Positions 29,633 through 38,247 of a stretch of DNA of 64,000 bases are shown piece by piece. Under the pieces are notes generated by a model. That model was not told where the DNA came from, did not search any database, and worked only from the letters and a program-made list of their open reading frames with translations. Numbering within the stretch: position 1 is the first letter of the stretch; every line of letters begins with the position of its first letter. Source of the stretch: Mangrovimonas aestuarii (lineage in GTDB: Bacteria > Bacteroidota > Bacteroidia > Flavobacteriales > Flavobacteriaceae); NCBI RefSeq assembly GCF_028767185.1, contig NZ_JARACK010000001.1:1-64000 (forward strand), read 5' to 3'. A program made the translations under genes and the position numbers.

Positions 29633-31928
29633 ACACTTAGTCTTACTTGCTTTCTTGTTCTGCACTATGGCAGTTCAGCTTTGTTGGTCACAATTAGCAC
29701 GCAAAGTCTCTCTGCAAACTGCATTAAACACAATAGAACCCTATTACCAAATTAGCTTTTCTTATGCCGATGATTTAATTGATGGGAAATTTGTATCTCC
29801 ACCAGATACAACCAAGAAATTACCTGAAGTTCTAGAAGCTTTAAGCCTTGATTGCAGACTAGCATTTCAACTTTTAAGTAAAGGGCATTATGCCATTATT
29901 CCAATAAATAAATCTGATAACCTTCCAATATTACCACAGGAGCTTGAGGAAGTTGTAATCATGGACTACTTAACCTCGGGTATTAGCCAAAGGCCCTACG
30001 GTCTCACCACTATCAGTCCAAAAAAGTTTGGAATCTTGCCGGGACTTATTGAACAGGATATTCTTCAAACCGTACAAGCTTTACCCGGTATTGTAAGCGT
30101 AGACGAAACCATATCAAACATCAATATAAGAGGAGGTACCCACGACCAAAACCTCATCCTTTGGGAGGGTATAAAAATGTATCAATCAGGCCATTTCTTT
30201 GGAATGATCTCTGCTTTTAACCCCTATCTTACTGAACAAGTAAATATTTCCAAAAACGGTAGTAGCGCCCAATATGGTGATGGCGTTTCGAGTATTATCG
30301 ATATGCGTTTGGGCAACACCTTAACAAACGATACCAAACTAGGTTTGGGTATAAACCTTATCAATACCGATGGTTTTATTTCTACTCCTCTCTCTAAAAA
30401 AATGGAACTGCAAGTTGCTGCCAGACGCGCCATAACCGATTGGGTGGACACACCTACTTACCAAGAATATTCTAATCGAGTATTCCAGGATACCGATATA
30501 GAAAACACAAACGGTAATACCCTCAGTAAATCTGAAGAATTTTACTTTTATGATATATCTTTAAAACTACTTTACGATATTTCGGAAACAGATAAACTTC
30601 GAGCAAGTCTACTTTCGGTTTACAACAACCTGAGTTATTTAGAACTGGCTACCAGCAATACCAATGACCAAGCCAAGGGTAGTGATCTAACACAGTCTAA
30701 CCTAGCGACAGGATTGGAATACACCAAAGATTGGAACCCAAACACAGAAACCACCATTTTTATCTCTATATCAGATTACAATTTAGATGCTACCAATCAA
30801 GATGTTATTACTGAACAACGCTTATCCCAGAAAAATGAAGTACTGGAAACAGCCCTCAAATTCAACCTCGACAAGAAACTTTCCAACCAGTTAATCCTTA
30901 ACAGCGGCTACCAATTTTCGGAAACAGGGGTTGGCAATCTGGAAGATGTGAACAACCCTGCTTTTAGCCGATACATTAAACGTGTGTTGCGTAACCATGC
31001 CATGTACACCGAGGGACGATACCAATCGAAGAACAAAAAAACCAATGTTCAACTAGGTGTTCGCGCCAACTATTTCGGAAAGTTCGAGCAGTTTAGAGTA
31101 GAGCCCCGTTTAAGTTTTGATTACCAATTGAACAATCACCTAAATCTCCAAGTATTAGGAGAATTGAAAAGTCAAACTACCACCCAAATTATAGATTACC
31201 CCAAGGACTTTTTGGGTATTGAAAAACGACGCTGGGTAATAGCCAATAATGAAGGCATTCCCATCACTAAAAGCAAGCAGATTTCCGTTGGTTTGAGTTA
31301 TCACAAAAACAAACTCCATGCTAGCATTGAAGCCTACCTTAAGGAAGTAGACGGCATTAGTACTCGCAGTCAGGGATTTCAAAACCAGTATCAATACACA
31401 CAAACCATAGGGCAGTATAACATTAAGGGCATTGACCTTCTCGTTAACAAACAGTTTCGTCAATTTAGTACCTGGTTCAGTTATTCCCTAAGTCAAAACA
31501 ATTACAAGTTCCCTTCTTTGAACTCAGGAGAAGACTTCCCCAATAACTTAGACCTTCAGCATATTTTTAGTGGTGCGGGAACTTATACCATTAACAGTTT
31601 TAAAGTAGCGTTGGGAGTGAATTGGCACTCTGGCAAACCCTTTACAACACCTTTAAACTTTACAGCTCCAAATGGAGTGATTCAATACAATCCTCCAAAT
31701 ACAGATAGACTAGAGGATTATTTTAGGACAGATATATCTGCTACTTACAAAGTAAAACTCAATAAAAAAACCGAAGCCATTTTAGGTGCTTCGGTTTGGA
31801 ATATATTCAATCGTAAAAATATCATTAACAGTTATTATGCTGTTGGTGATGATGGTATAGTAAACAAGATTGACATCTCGGCCTTAGGGCTTACTCCCAA
31901 CGTAAGCCTGCGTGTCAATTTTAAATAG
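29625..31928 (+). CDS. STN-domain TonB-dependent receptor (signal transducer)
   Basis: 767 residues. The start is a GTG that overlaps the fecR stop (GTGAATAA); it gives a proper signal peptide (MNKHLVLLAFLFCTMAVQLCWSQ), while the next ATG would cut it away. An STN domain (about 27-93), which contacts FecR, is followed by a TonB-box-like LEEVVIMDYLTSG (108-120). The plug domain (about 122-235, with NINIRGGTHDQNLILWEG) and a 22-strand-type barrel ending in VSLRVNFK come next. It lacks the carboxypeptidase-like domain of SusC proteins and is smaller, and no SusD gene is near. The ligand is unknown. It ends 3 bases before the convergent argS stop. Confidence 0.92.
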   Translation: MNKHLVLLAFLFCTMAVQLCWSQLARKVSLQTALNTIEPYYQISFSYADDLIDGKFVSPPDTTKKLPEVLEALSLDCRLAFQLLSKGHYAIIPINKSDNLPILPQELEEVVIMDYLTSGISQRPYGLTTISPKKFGILPGLIEQDILQTVQALPGIVSVDETISNINIRGGTHDQNLILWEGIKMYQSGHFFGMISAFNPYLTEQVNISKNGSSAQYGDGVSSIIDMRLGNTLTNDTKLGLGINLINTDGFISTPLSKKMELQVAARRAITDWVDTPTYQEYSNRVFQDTDIENTNGNTLSKSEEFYFYDISLKLLYDISETDKLRASLLSVYNNLSYLELATSNTNDQAKGSDLTQSNLATGLEYTKDWNPNTETTIFISISDYNLDATNQDVITEQRLSQKNEVLETALKFNLDKKLSNQLILNSGYQFSETGVGNLEDVNNPAFSRYIKRVLRNHAMYTEGRYQSKNKKTNVQLGVRANYFGKFEQFRVEPRLSFDYQLNNHLNLQVLGELKSQTTTQIIDYPKDFLGIEKRRWVIANNEGIPITKSKQISVGLSYHKNKLHASIEAYLKEVDGISTRSQGFQNQYQYTQTIGQYNIKGIDLLVNKQFRQFSTWFSYSLSQNNYKFPSLNSGEDFPNNLDLQHIFSGAGTYTINSFKVALGVNWHSGKPFTTPLNFTAPNGVIQYNPPNTDRLEDYFRTDISATYKVKLNKKTEAILGASVWNIFNRKNIINSYYAVGDDGIVNKIDISALGLTPNVSLRVNFK

Positions 31929-31931
31929 GGT

Positions 31932-33716
31932 TTACATACGTTGTGGTACTTCAATACCCAATAGTTTAAATGCCGATTTGATTACCAATCCTACCTTCTC
32001 AGAAAGTTGAACTCTGAACAATTTATCTGTTGCATTTTCAGCTCCCAATATCGATACGTTTTGGTAGAAGGAGTTAAACGCCTTAACCAAATCGTAAGTA
32101 TAATTAGCAATTAAAGCCGGGCTGTGTTGGGTAGCTGCATTCTGAACCACTTCTGGAAACAGCTCCAACTGCTTTAACAATTCCCTTTCTTTTTCATGTA
32201 ACTCTATGCCAGAAGGATTTACCTCAAGATTGTAATCAAAATCCACCTTTCTTAAAATGGACTGTATTCTTGCATAGGTATATTGAATAAACGGCCCTGT
32301 ATTCCCTTGGAAGTCGATAGATTCTTTAGGGTCGAAAAGGATTCGTTTTTTAGGATCTACCTTTAAGATGAAATACTTTAAAGCACCTAGACCAATCATC
32401 TTGTACAGCTCTTGTTTTTCCTCTTCGGAATACCCATCAAGTTTACCCAATTCTTTGGAAATTTCCTCAGCTGTACCTGCCATTTCAGAAATCAAATCAT
32501 CAGCATCGACAACAGTTCCTTCTCTACTCTTCATTTTTCCGCTAGGAAGATCTACCATCCCGTAACTTAGGTGATATAGATTCTCTGCCCATTCAAATCC
32601 TAGCTTTTTAAGGATCAAGAACAACACCTTAAAGTGATAGTCTTGCTCATTCCCTACGGTATATACCATCCCACCTACATCTGGATAATCCTTGATACGT
32701 TGAATTGCCGTACCAATATCCTGTGTCATGTATACAGCTGTACCATCGGCACGCAAAACAATCTTTTCGTCAAGCCCTTCTTCTGTAAGATCACACCAAA
32801 CTGAACCATCCTCTTTTTTAAAGAACACACCTTTGTTAAGGCCTTCGGCAACAAATTCCTTACCTAGCAAATAGGTATCGCTTTCATAGTATAAACAATC
32901 GAAGTTTACTCCAAGATTTTCATAAGTAACATCAAATCCGTCGTACACCCACTGGTTCATAGTTTTCCAAAGGGCCACAACCTCTTCATCACCAGCTTCC
33001 CATTTTCTTAGCATCTCTTGGGCTTCCAGTAAAATAGGCGCTTGCTTTTTGGCTTCCTCCTTATCCATTCCCTCGGCAACCAAAGCTTCAATTTCCTTCT
33101 TGTATTCCTGATCGAACTTTACATAGTAGTTCCCCACCAATTTATCTCCTTTCAATCCCGTACTCTCTGGTGTTTCACCATTACCGAAACGCTGCCAGGC
33201 CAACATGCTCTTACAGATGTGGATTCCCCTATCATTAATAATCTGGGTTTTATACACCTTTTGTCCGGAAGCTCTCAATATTTCGGCTACACTATATCCT
33301 AACAGGTTGTTTCTTATGTGTCCCAAGTGTAACGGCTTATTGGTGTTAGGAGAAGAATACTCTACCATAACTGCTTTGTCTCCCTCTTTTGGGCTCACCA
33401 ATCCGAATGAATCTTCTTTTCTCATTTCGTTTAAGGCTGTCACATAATGGGCATCGCTAATCTCAAGATTCAAAAACCCCTTAACCACGTTAAAGGCTCG
33501 TACCTCTTCTACATGCTTCACAAGATATTCTCCTACGGCTGTACCAATTTGCATAGGGTTGCCCTTAATGCTTCGCAACATAGCAAATACAACTACGGTA
33601 ATATCACCTGCAAATTCCTTGCGGGTGGCTTGGAATTCTACTGTTTCCAAATTGGCGCTATACAGCTGTTCTGCTGCTTGCTTAATATGATGCGTTAAGG
33701 TGTTTTGAAGACTCAT
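31932..33716 (-). CDS. argS: Arginine--tRNA ligase
   Basis: 594 residues. It is the class I synthetase for tRNA-Arg. The N-terminal Add-1 domain (about 1-110) precedes the HIGH motif HLGH at 130-133 in SSPNTNKPLHLGHIRNN. The KMSKS region is the degenerate GKMKSREG usual in ArgRS, and the DALR anticodon-binding domain (ARIQSILRK onward) ends in the conserved C-terminal ...GIEVPQRM. A -7 box lies 22 bases upstream. It converges on the TonB receptor gene with a 3-base gap. Confidence 0.97.
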   Translation of the reverse strand: MSLQNTLTHHIKQAAEQLYSANLETVEFQATRKEFAGDITVVVFAMLRSIKGNPMQIGTAVGEYLVKHVEEVRAFNVVKGFLNLEISDAHYVTALNEMRKEDSFGLVSPKEGDKAVMVEYSSPNTNKPLHLGHIRNNLLGYSVAEILRASGQKVYKTQIINDRGIHICKSMLAWQRFGNGETPESTGLKGDKLVGNYYVKFDQEYKKEIEALVAEGMDKEEAKKQAPILLEAQEMLRKWEAGDEEVVALWKTMNQWVYDGFDVTYENLGVNFDCLYYESDTYLLGKEFVAEGLNKGVFFKKEDGSVWCDLTEEGLDEKIVLRADGTAVYMTQDIGTAIQRIKDYPDVGGMVYTVGNEQDYHFKVLFLILKKLGFEWAENLYHLSYGMVDLPSGKMKSREGTVVDADDLISEMAGTAEEISKELGKLDGYSEEEKQELYKMIGLGALKYFILKVDPKKRILFDPKESIDFQGNTGPFIQYTYARIQSILRKVDFDYNLEVNPSGIELHEKERELLKQLELFPEVVQNAATQHSPALIANYTYDLVKAFNSFYQNVSILGAENATDKLFRVQLSEKVGLVIKSAFKLLGIEVPQRM

Positions 33717-34206
33717 TTGTATCTTTTTTATAAGGATGCAAAGATAGGTTTTTCTGAACCTTTTAAGAAGTCACAACTTTTTAATTCATAACTTTTAAAA
33801 GAAAATTATACATTAAGAAACCATACTACATCCATACATTAACCATTAAGTATCCATTAACTAATGGAACCTTTGAACCACCCTAAATAACTATTCACTA
33901 AAACAAGTGTAGAAAAAACACCCATAGAAGTAAAAATAACTGAAGAGCAGTAATTTTAGTAAAAAGAGACTTTCATATACTTAAAGAACCGTTCGTCTAT
34001 TTTTTTTGCATTAAATCCTATTAATTAGCAAATTACATCTCATTTTACAACATTTGCTTGTGCTATTTTGCTATTAGCCTTTAATTGTTCCAAAGAACTA
34101 AAAACTAACATAACCTAATTAACCTATACATCTAAAAAGCATTTCTATCTTTCCCTCAACCTGAAATGTTTTGATTGATTACAGGACTCATATAACCAAC
34201 CATTAT
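33717..34206. other. Intergenic region between argS and histidine kinase
   Basis: 490 bases without a gene. It holds the argS -7 box and a 14-base palindrome CCATTAACTAATGG (33854-33867). The remainder is AT-rich and has no TAnnTTTG match that fits the kinase gene exactly; TATTTTTTTTG at about 33997-34008 has the right letters with extra T. I see no RNA gene or small coding frame. Confidence 0.5.
33739..33746 (-). promoter_or_regulatory. Promoter -7 element of argS
   Basis: TATCTTTG on the minus strand matches TAnnTTTG, 22 bases before the argS start. No TTG at the ideal distance. Confidence 0.55.
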
Positions 34207-36267
34207 ATGAACAGAGTAATTACTTTACTTGTTTTCATTTTTGCATTGAACACCTTTTCCCAAAATCGGGAAACAGATAGTTTGAGCATTGCTTTGGCAT
34301 TCCAAAGTCAAGACAGTAGCAAGGTAAAAACCTCCTTAAAACTCATTGAATCCCTTTACAGTAAATCGGATTACACTACAGCACTTCGCTACCTATTGGA
34401 AACCGAAAAACTTTCTGAAGAAATAGATTACCCAAAAGGACTTGCTTCTACTACCTATTACAAAGCTTTAATCTATTCTGCAAAAGACGACTATATTAAT
34501 GCTGTTGATAACTTCGCAAAATGCAAGATGATTTTTGCACAACTCAATGATACACTAGAAGTGGCTAGAGTAAACAACAGAATTGGGCTTCTGGAAATTA
34601 AAAGAGGTAACTTCAATACAGGGTTACAATACGTACTATCAGCCATCAACGAACTTGAACGCCGTGGACTTAATAATGAGTTACAAACCGCCTATTGCAG
34701 TTTGGCCGCCACTTATGAGGATATGAACCTAATTAATGAGGCCATAGAATACAATCATAAAGCTTTAAACTTGGTTCAACTATCGTTTAATGAAAAACAA
34801 CTGGTGAAATCCAACGCTAACCTCGGACGACTATACGCTTTAAAGGATGACCATCGTAAAGCTATAGAATACTATAGAGCCGCATTACTTACCTCATCTA
34901 ACAGTTCTGATAGTATAAGAGGTGAAATTCTACCTTTATTGGGTGGTGAATATACCAAACTGGAGAATTTTTCTTTGGCCAAAGAATATTTAGATGAAGC
35001 ATACAAGTTTAATACTACAACCAACTTCATTCCTGGTCTGTTAATTACTCAAAACAATCTTGGAGAACTAAATCTAAAGCAAGGTAATTTAGATATCGCG
35101 AGAGTTCAATTACTTCAAGCATTTAATATTGCAAAAGCATTGGACGACAAAGTTCAACTTTTGAATAATTATAAGCTTCTAATGGAGTTAGATAGCTCTA
35201 CTTCAAATTATAAAAATGCTTTGTATTGGCAACGACAATATTTTAGTCTAAAAGACTCTTTGGCTACAAACACTAAAGAAATGGCTAATCTCAGTGTCCA
35301 TAATTCAGAGGTTCCTTTTGACCCTGGATACACCCCACCAATTAGAGAAGAAGCACCATCAGTAATCGCAGACATAACCAAGGTAAACCGCTTAAAATTA
35401 ATAACCTACATTCTTTTAGGCGCTTTTGTTGTTTTAGCCACTTTCTTTATCCTTATCTATTCTAAAAGAAGAAGTCGTATGCAGTACACCAAGGAATTGG
35501 AAGAAAAGAACGAACGCATAGAGACTCAAAACAAATCGATTACGGAACAAGCTACAAACCTGGAAAACATCAACAAGGTAAAGGACAAATTGTTTTCAAT
35601 TATTTCACATGACCTAAAGGACTCATTGAGTTCTATAAACGGTTTTATAGACTTGTTAAAAGAAGGGAGTTTAAGTCGTCAGGAGTTTGACGGATTGATT
35701 CCAGAATTAAGCGATAATGCCAATAATGCATCACTTCTGCTCTTTAACCTTCTTAATTGGTCAAAATCCCAGATGCAATCGTTAGAAGCCAACCCCAGTT
35801 TATTTGACATCAAGGAAGTGGTAGAGGAAAAAATAAAACTGTTCGAACAAAAAGCAGAACGCAAAGGGGTTAGTATTGAGAACCAAACCTTGAGGGATTT
35901 TATCTATGCAGATAGAAGCATGGTAGAAATTATAGTTCAAAATTTATTGGCCAACGCTATTAAGTTTACCAGACCTGGTGACCATATTATTATTAATAAT
36001 CACATAAGTAATGGCAACAGCATATTAAGTATTGCCGACACAGGTATTGGAATACCGAAAGAAAACATTAAAAAACTTTTCCATAACAAATCCTTTACTA
36101 CAACTGGTACTAAAAACGAAAAAGGAACAGGTTTAGGGCTTTCCATATGTAAAGAGCTTGTAGACCTGAACCACGGGAAGATATGGGTTGAAAGTGCAGA
36201 AAAAAAAGGGAGCACCTTTTTTGTTGAGCTCCCTAAATCCAATACTTTTGAAGCTGTTGAAGCTTAA
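34207..36267 (+). CDS. TPR-containing sensor histidine kinase
   Basis: 686 residues from the ATG at 34207, which starts a signal peptide (MNRVITLLVFIFALNTFSQ); an ATG 36 bases earlier is rejected. The sensor part has about seven TPR-like repeats (35-350). A membrane segment at 397-419 is followed by a coiled coil (425-460), the HisKA domain with phospho-acceptor His468 (FSIISHDLKDSL), and the ATPase domain with the N box (QNLLANAIKFT), G1 DTGIGI (611-616) and G2 GTGLGL (640-645). No response regulator gene is adjacent, so its partner is unknown. The stop codon overlaps that of the convergent ctlX. Confidence 0.93.
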   Translation: MNRVITLLVFIFALNTFSQNRETDSLSIALAFQSQDSSKVKTSLKLIESLYSKSDYTTALRYLLETEKLSEEIDYPKGLASTTYYKALIYSAKDDYINAVDNFAKCKMIFAQLNDTLEVARVNNRIGLLEIKRGNFNTGLQYVLSAINELERRGLNNELQTAYCSLAATYEDMNLINEAIEYNHKALNLVQLSFNEKQLVKSNANLGRLYALKDDHRKAIEYYRAALLTSSNSSDSIRGEILPLLGGEYTKLENFSLAKEYLDEAYKFNTTTNFIPGLLITQNNLGELNLKQGNLDIARVQLLQAFNIAKALDDKVQLLNNYKLLMELDSSTSNYKNALYWQRQYFSLKDSLATNTKEMANLSVHNSEVPFDPGYTPPIREEAPSVIADITKVNRLKLITYILLGAFVVLATFFILIYSKRRSRMQYTKELEEKNERIETQNKSITEQATNLENINKVKDKLFSIISHDLKDSLSSINGFIDLLKEGSLSRQEFDGLIPELSDNANNASLLLFNLLNWSKSQMQSLEANPSLFDIKEVVEEKIKLFEQKAERKGVSIENQTLRDFIYADRSMVEIIVQNLLANAIKFTRPGDHIIINNHISNGNSILSIADTGIGIPKENIKKLFHNKSFTTTGTKNEKGTGLGLSICKELVDLNHGKIWVESAEKKGSTFFVELPKSNTFEAVEA

Positions 36268-37199
36268 GCCTTGGGTAAGAACACCTCGGCTATCATACAA
36301 CGAGCACTTCCTCCCCCACACTTTTCAATGGTATCCAAGCTACTGCTTAAAATATCACAGTGCTTATTTATTGTATTAATTTGATCTTGGGTAAGACTAT
36401 CGTATGCCACTTGGCTCATCACCAAATATCTTTTATCGTTCTCCCCTCTAACCTGTAACATATTTCCAGCAAAACTGTTTACCTGATCTTCTGTAATGGC
36501 TATAATTTCCTTTTCGTCCTGCTTTAAGTAATCAATAACACTCTTACGTTCTTTTTTATTGTCTATAGAATCCAAACAGATAACGGCAAAAGTCTCAGCC
36601 AAACACATCATTACATTGGTATGATAAATAGCCTTTCGCTCACCATTAACAGTCTGATTAGCATGAAACGTTACCGGTGTATATTCAAAATCCTCACAGA
36701 ACTCAATAAACAAATCTTCATCAGATCGAGGAGATAAAGCACAATAGGCTTTACGGTTTACACGATCTAAAAGCAAACTCCCAGTGCCTTCTAAAAATAC
36801 TTCTTCTTCCTCTGCTGATGTATAATCAACAACGTCATCTATCCTAAACCCTTTTTCCTCAAGAATGTCAAACACATCCCCTCGACGCTCCAATCGTCTG
36901 TTTTCGGCAAACATAGGATAGAGAGCTACAGTCCCGCTGTCATGGAATGATATCCAATTATTAGGAAATATAGAGTCTGGAGTATCTGTTCCTTTGGTAT
37001 CATCAATTACAACAACATTTACGCCCACACTTTCCAGCTTTTCAACGTAAGCATCGAACTCTTGTTGAGCCTTAACATTAACTGTTTCCGGCAATAGGTT
37101 ATCCAACACCTTTTGGTAATGGTTGTTTACGGCTGTCTGCTCATTCATTCTAAAATTCACTGGACGAACCATCAATATGGTATTTGCAGTTTGTCGCAT
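36264..37199 (-). CDS. ctlX: Citrulline/arginine deiminase-family hydrolase CtlX
   Basis: 311 residues, in the guanidine-modifying (deiminase/DDAH-like) superfamily. The likely catalytic Cys301 lies near the C-terminus in GGGSARCMIAE; His193 (YHTNVMM) and Glu137 (FLEGTGS) complete the expected active site. FPNNWISFHDSG near residue 78 is a family motif. Enzymes of this group act on citrulline, arginine or related compounds, and the name CtlX fits best from memory. It lies 13 bases after the arginase gene, so the two form an arginine-degradation unit. ATG10 is an alternative start. Confidence 0.85.
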   Translation of the reverse strand: MRQTANTILMVRPVNFRMNEQTAVNNHYQKVLDNLLPETVNVKAQQEFDAYVEKLESVGVNVVVIDDTKGTDTPDSIFPNNWISFHDSGTVALYPMFAENRRLERRGDVFDILEEKGFRIDDVVDYTSAEEEEVFLEGTGSLLLDRVNRKAYCALSPRSDEDLFIEFCEDFEYTPVTFHANQTVNGERKAIYHTNVMMCLAETFAVICLDSIDNKKERKSVIDYLKQDEKEIIAITEDQVNSFAGNMLQVRGENDKRYLVMSQVAYDSLTQDQINTINKHCDILSSSLDTIEKCGGGSARCMIAEVFLPKA

Positions 37200-37212
37200 A
37201 ATGAGGGGAAAT

Positions 37213-38172
37213 TTAAATAGTTTCCTTTATGGTTTTGGTTATAGCATCTAAAACCTCAAAAGCAGTTTCTGCCATTTTATTTCCTTTAAAGTCCAATAAA
37301 GGATTCACTTCTACAAACTCAACAGCAGCTACTTTTTTAGAGTTAATAATTTGATTAATAATTGCTATAATTTCGTACTGATCAAAACCTTTAGGTACAG
37401 GAGTTCCTGTTCCGTAAGAAATCATATCGCAATCCATACTATCAACATCAAAAGAAACATAAATTATATCACAATCTGATAATCTATCCAAAGCCTCATT
37501 AACACAAGTTTCTAATCCTCTGTAACGCACCTCATGCACCATATAATTTTTGATACCTAACGCTTCTATTTGTTTGTCTTCTGGCTCTTCAGTATCGCGA
37601 ACTCCAAAATATACAATATCATCTGCGGCAAGTTTTGCTCCCTGACAACCAATATTTTTCATAGCCTCCCAATAATTCTTCGTCTCCTCAGAAACATCAT
37701 TGATTTTACAGGACATATTATCTTCAGAAATTGCTGCTGCAAGAGGCATTCCATGAATGTTACCGGAAGGTGATGTATAAGGAGAATGAATATCTGCATG
37801 TGCGTCTATCCAAACCACACCTAAACGCTTGTCCTTATTAGCAGCTTTAACTCCAGATATTGTTCCTAAAGCTGATGAGTGATCTCCCGAAAGTACTAAT
37901 GGGAAGTTATTATCTTCTATACTTCGCATTACTGCATCACTCAAACGTGTGCATTGGTCATGCACACTTTTAATTCGCTTTGCAAAAGAGTTTTGTACTT
38001 TACTATAAATGGATTCGTTTTCAGTCTCAATATCTTCAAAATCAAACTGATTAAAATAATCATTATTTACTTTAATCGCAGCAATCTCTATAGCATCTAT
38101 CCCCATATCAGAACCGCGGGTTCCAGCACCAATATCCGATCTGTTTTTAATAATCTTAATCGATCTACTCAT
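37213..38172 (-). CDS. Arginase
   Basis: 319 residues of the ureohydrolase family. It hydrolyses arginine to ornithine and urea. The metal ligands for two Mn ions are all visible: His98 (SGDHSS), Asp123, His125 and Asp127 (WIDAHADIH), and Asp242 and Asp244 (SFDVDSMD). The substrate-loop SPSGNIHGMPLA and the end motif VEVNP are intact. Agmatinase or formimidoylglutamase activity is less likely but not excluded. It begins only 17 bases beyond the gltA terminator hairpin, with no clear promoter of its own. Confidence 0.92.
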   Translation of the reverse strand: MSRSIKIIKNRSDIGAGTRGSDMGIDAIEIAAIKVNNDYFNQFDFEDIETENESIYSKVQNSFAKRIKSVHDQCTRLSDAVMRSIEDNNFPLVLSGDHSSALGTISGVKAANKDKRLGVVWIDAHADIHSPYTSPSGNIHGMPLAAAISEDNMSCKINDVSEETKNYWEAMKNIGCQGAKLAADDIVYFGVRDTEEPEDKQIEALGIKNYMVHEVRYRGLETCVNEALDRLSDCDIIYVSFDVDSMDCDMISYGTGTPVPKGFDQYEIIAIINQIINSKKVAAVEFVEVNPLLDFKGNKMAETAFEVLDAITKTIKETI

Positions 38173-38182
38173 ATCTATCTGT

Positions 38183-38228
38183 ATAAAAAAAGCGTGACTA
38201 CTTCGACTAGCTCAGTATGACACGCTTT
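38183..38228 (-). terminator. Terminator of gltA built on a repeat-like hairpin
   Basis: Outer stem AAAGCGTG with CACGCTTT (8 bp), followed on the minus strand by a T-run. The 24-base interior reads GTCATACTGAGCTAGTCGAA on the minus strand (overlapping the stem), which resembles abundant dispersed intergenic sequences of Bacteroidota. Confidence 0.75.
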
Positions 38229-38247
38229 AATTGATTAATTTCTTATT

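Noticed and set aside
31886-31910. Hairpin GGCTTAC-N7-GTAAGCC as a terminator for the TonB receptor or argS
   Set aside because: It lies inside the receptor coding region and has no T-tract on either strand at the right place; it is noted only as context for the 3-base junction.
33854-33867. Palindrome CCATTAACTAATGG as an operator of argS or the histidine kinase gene
   Set aside because: It is short and AT-rich in an AT-rich gap and far from both starts; there is no second copy to support it.
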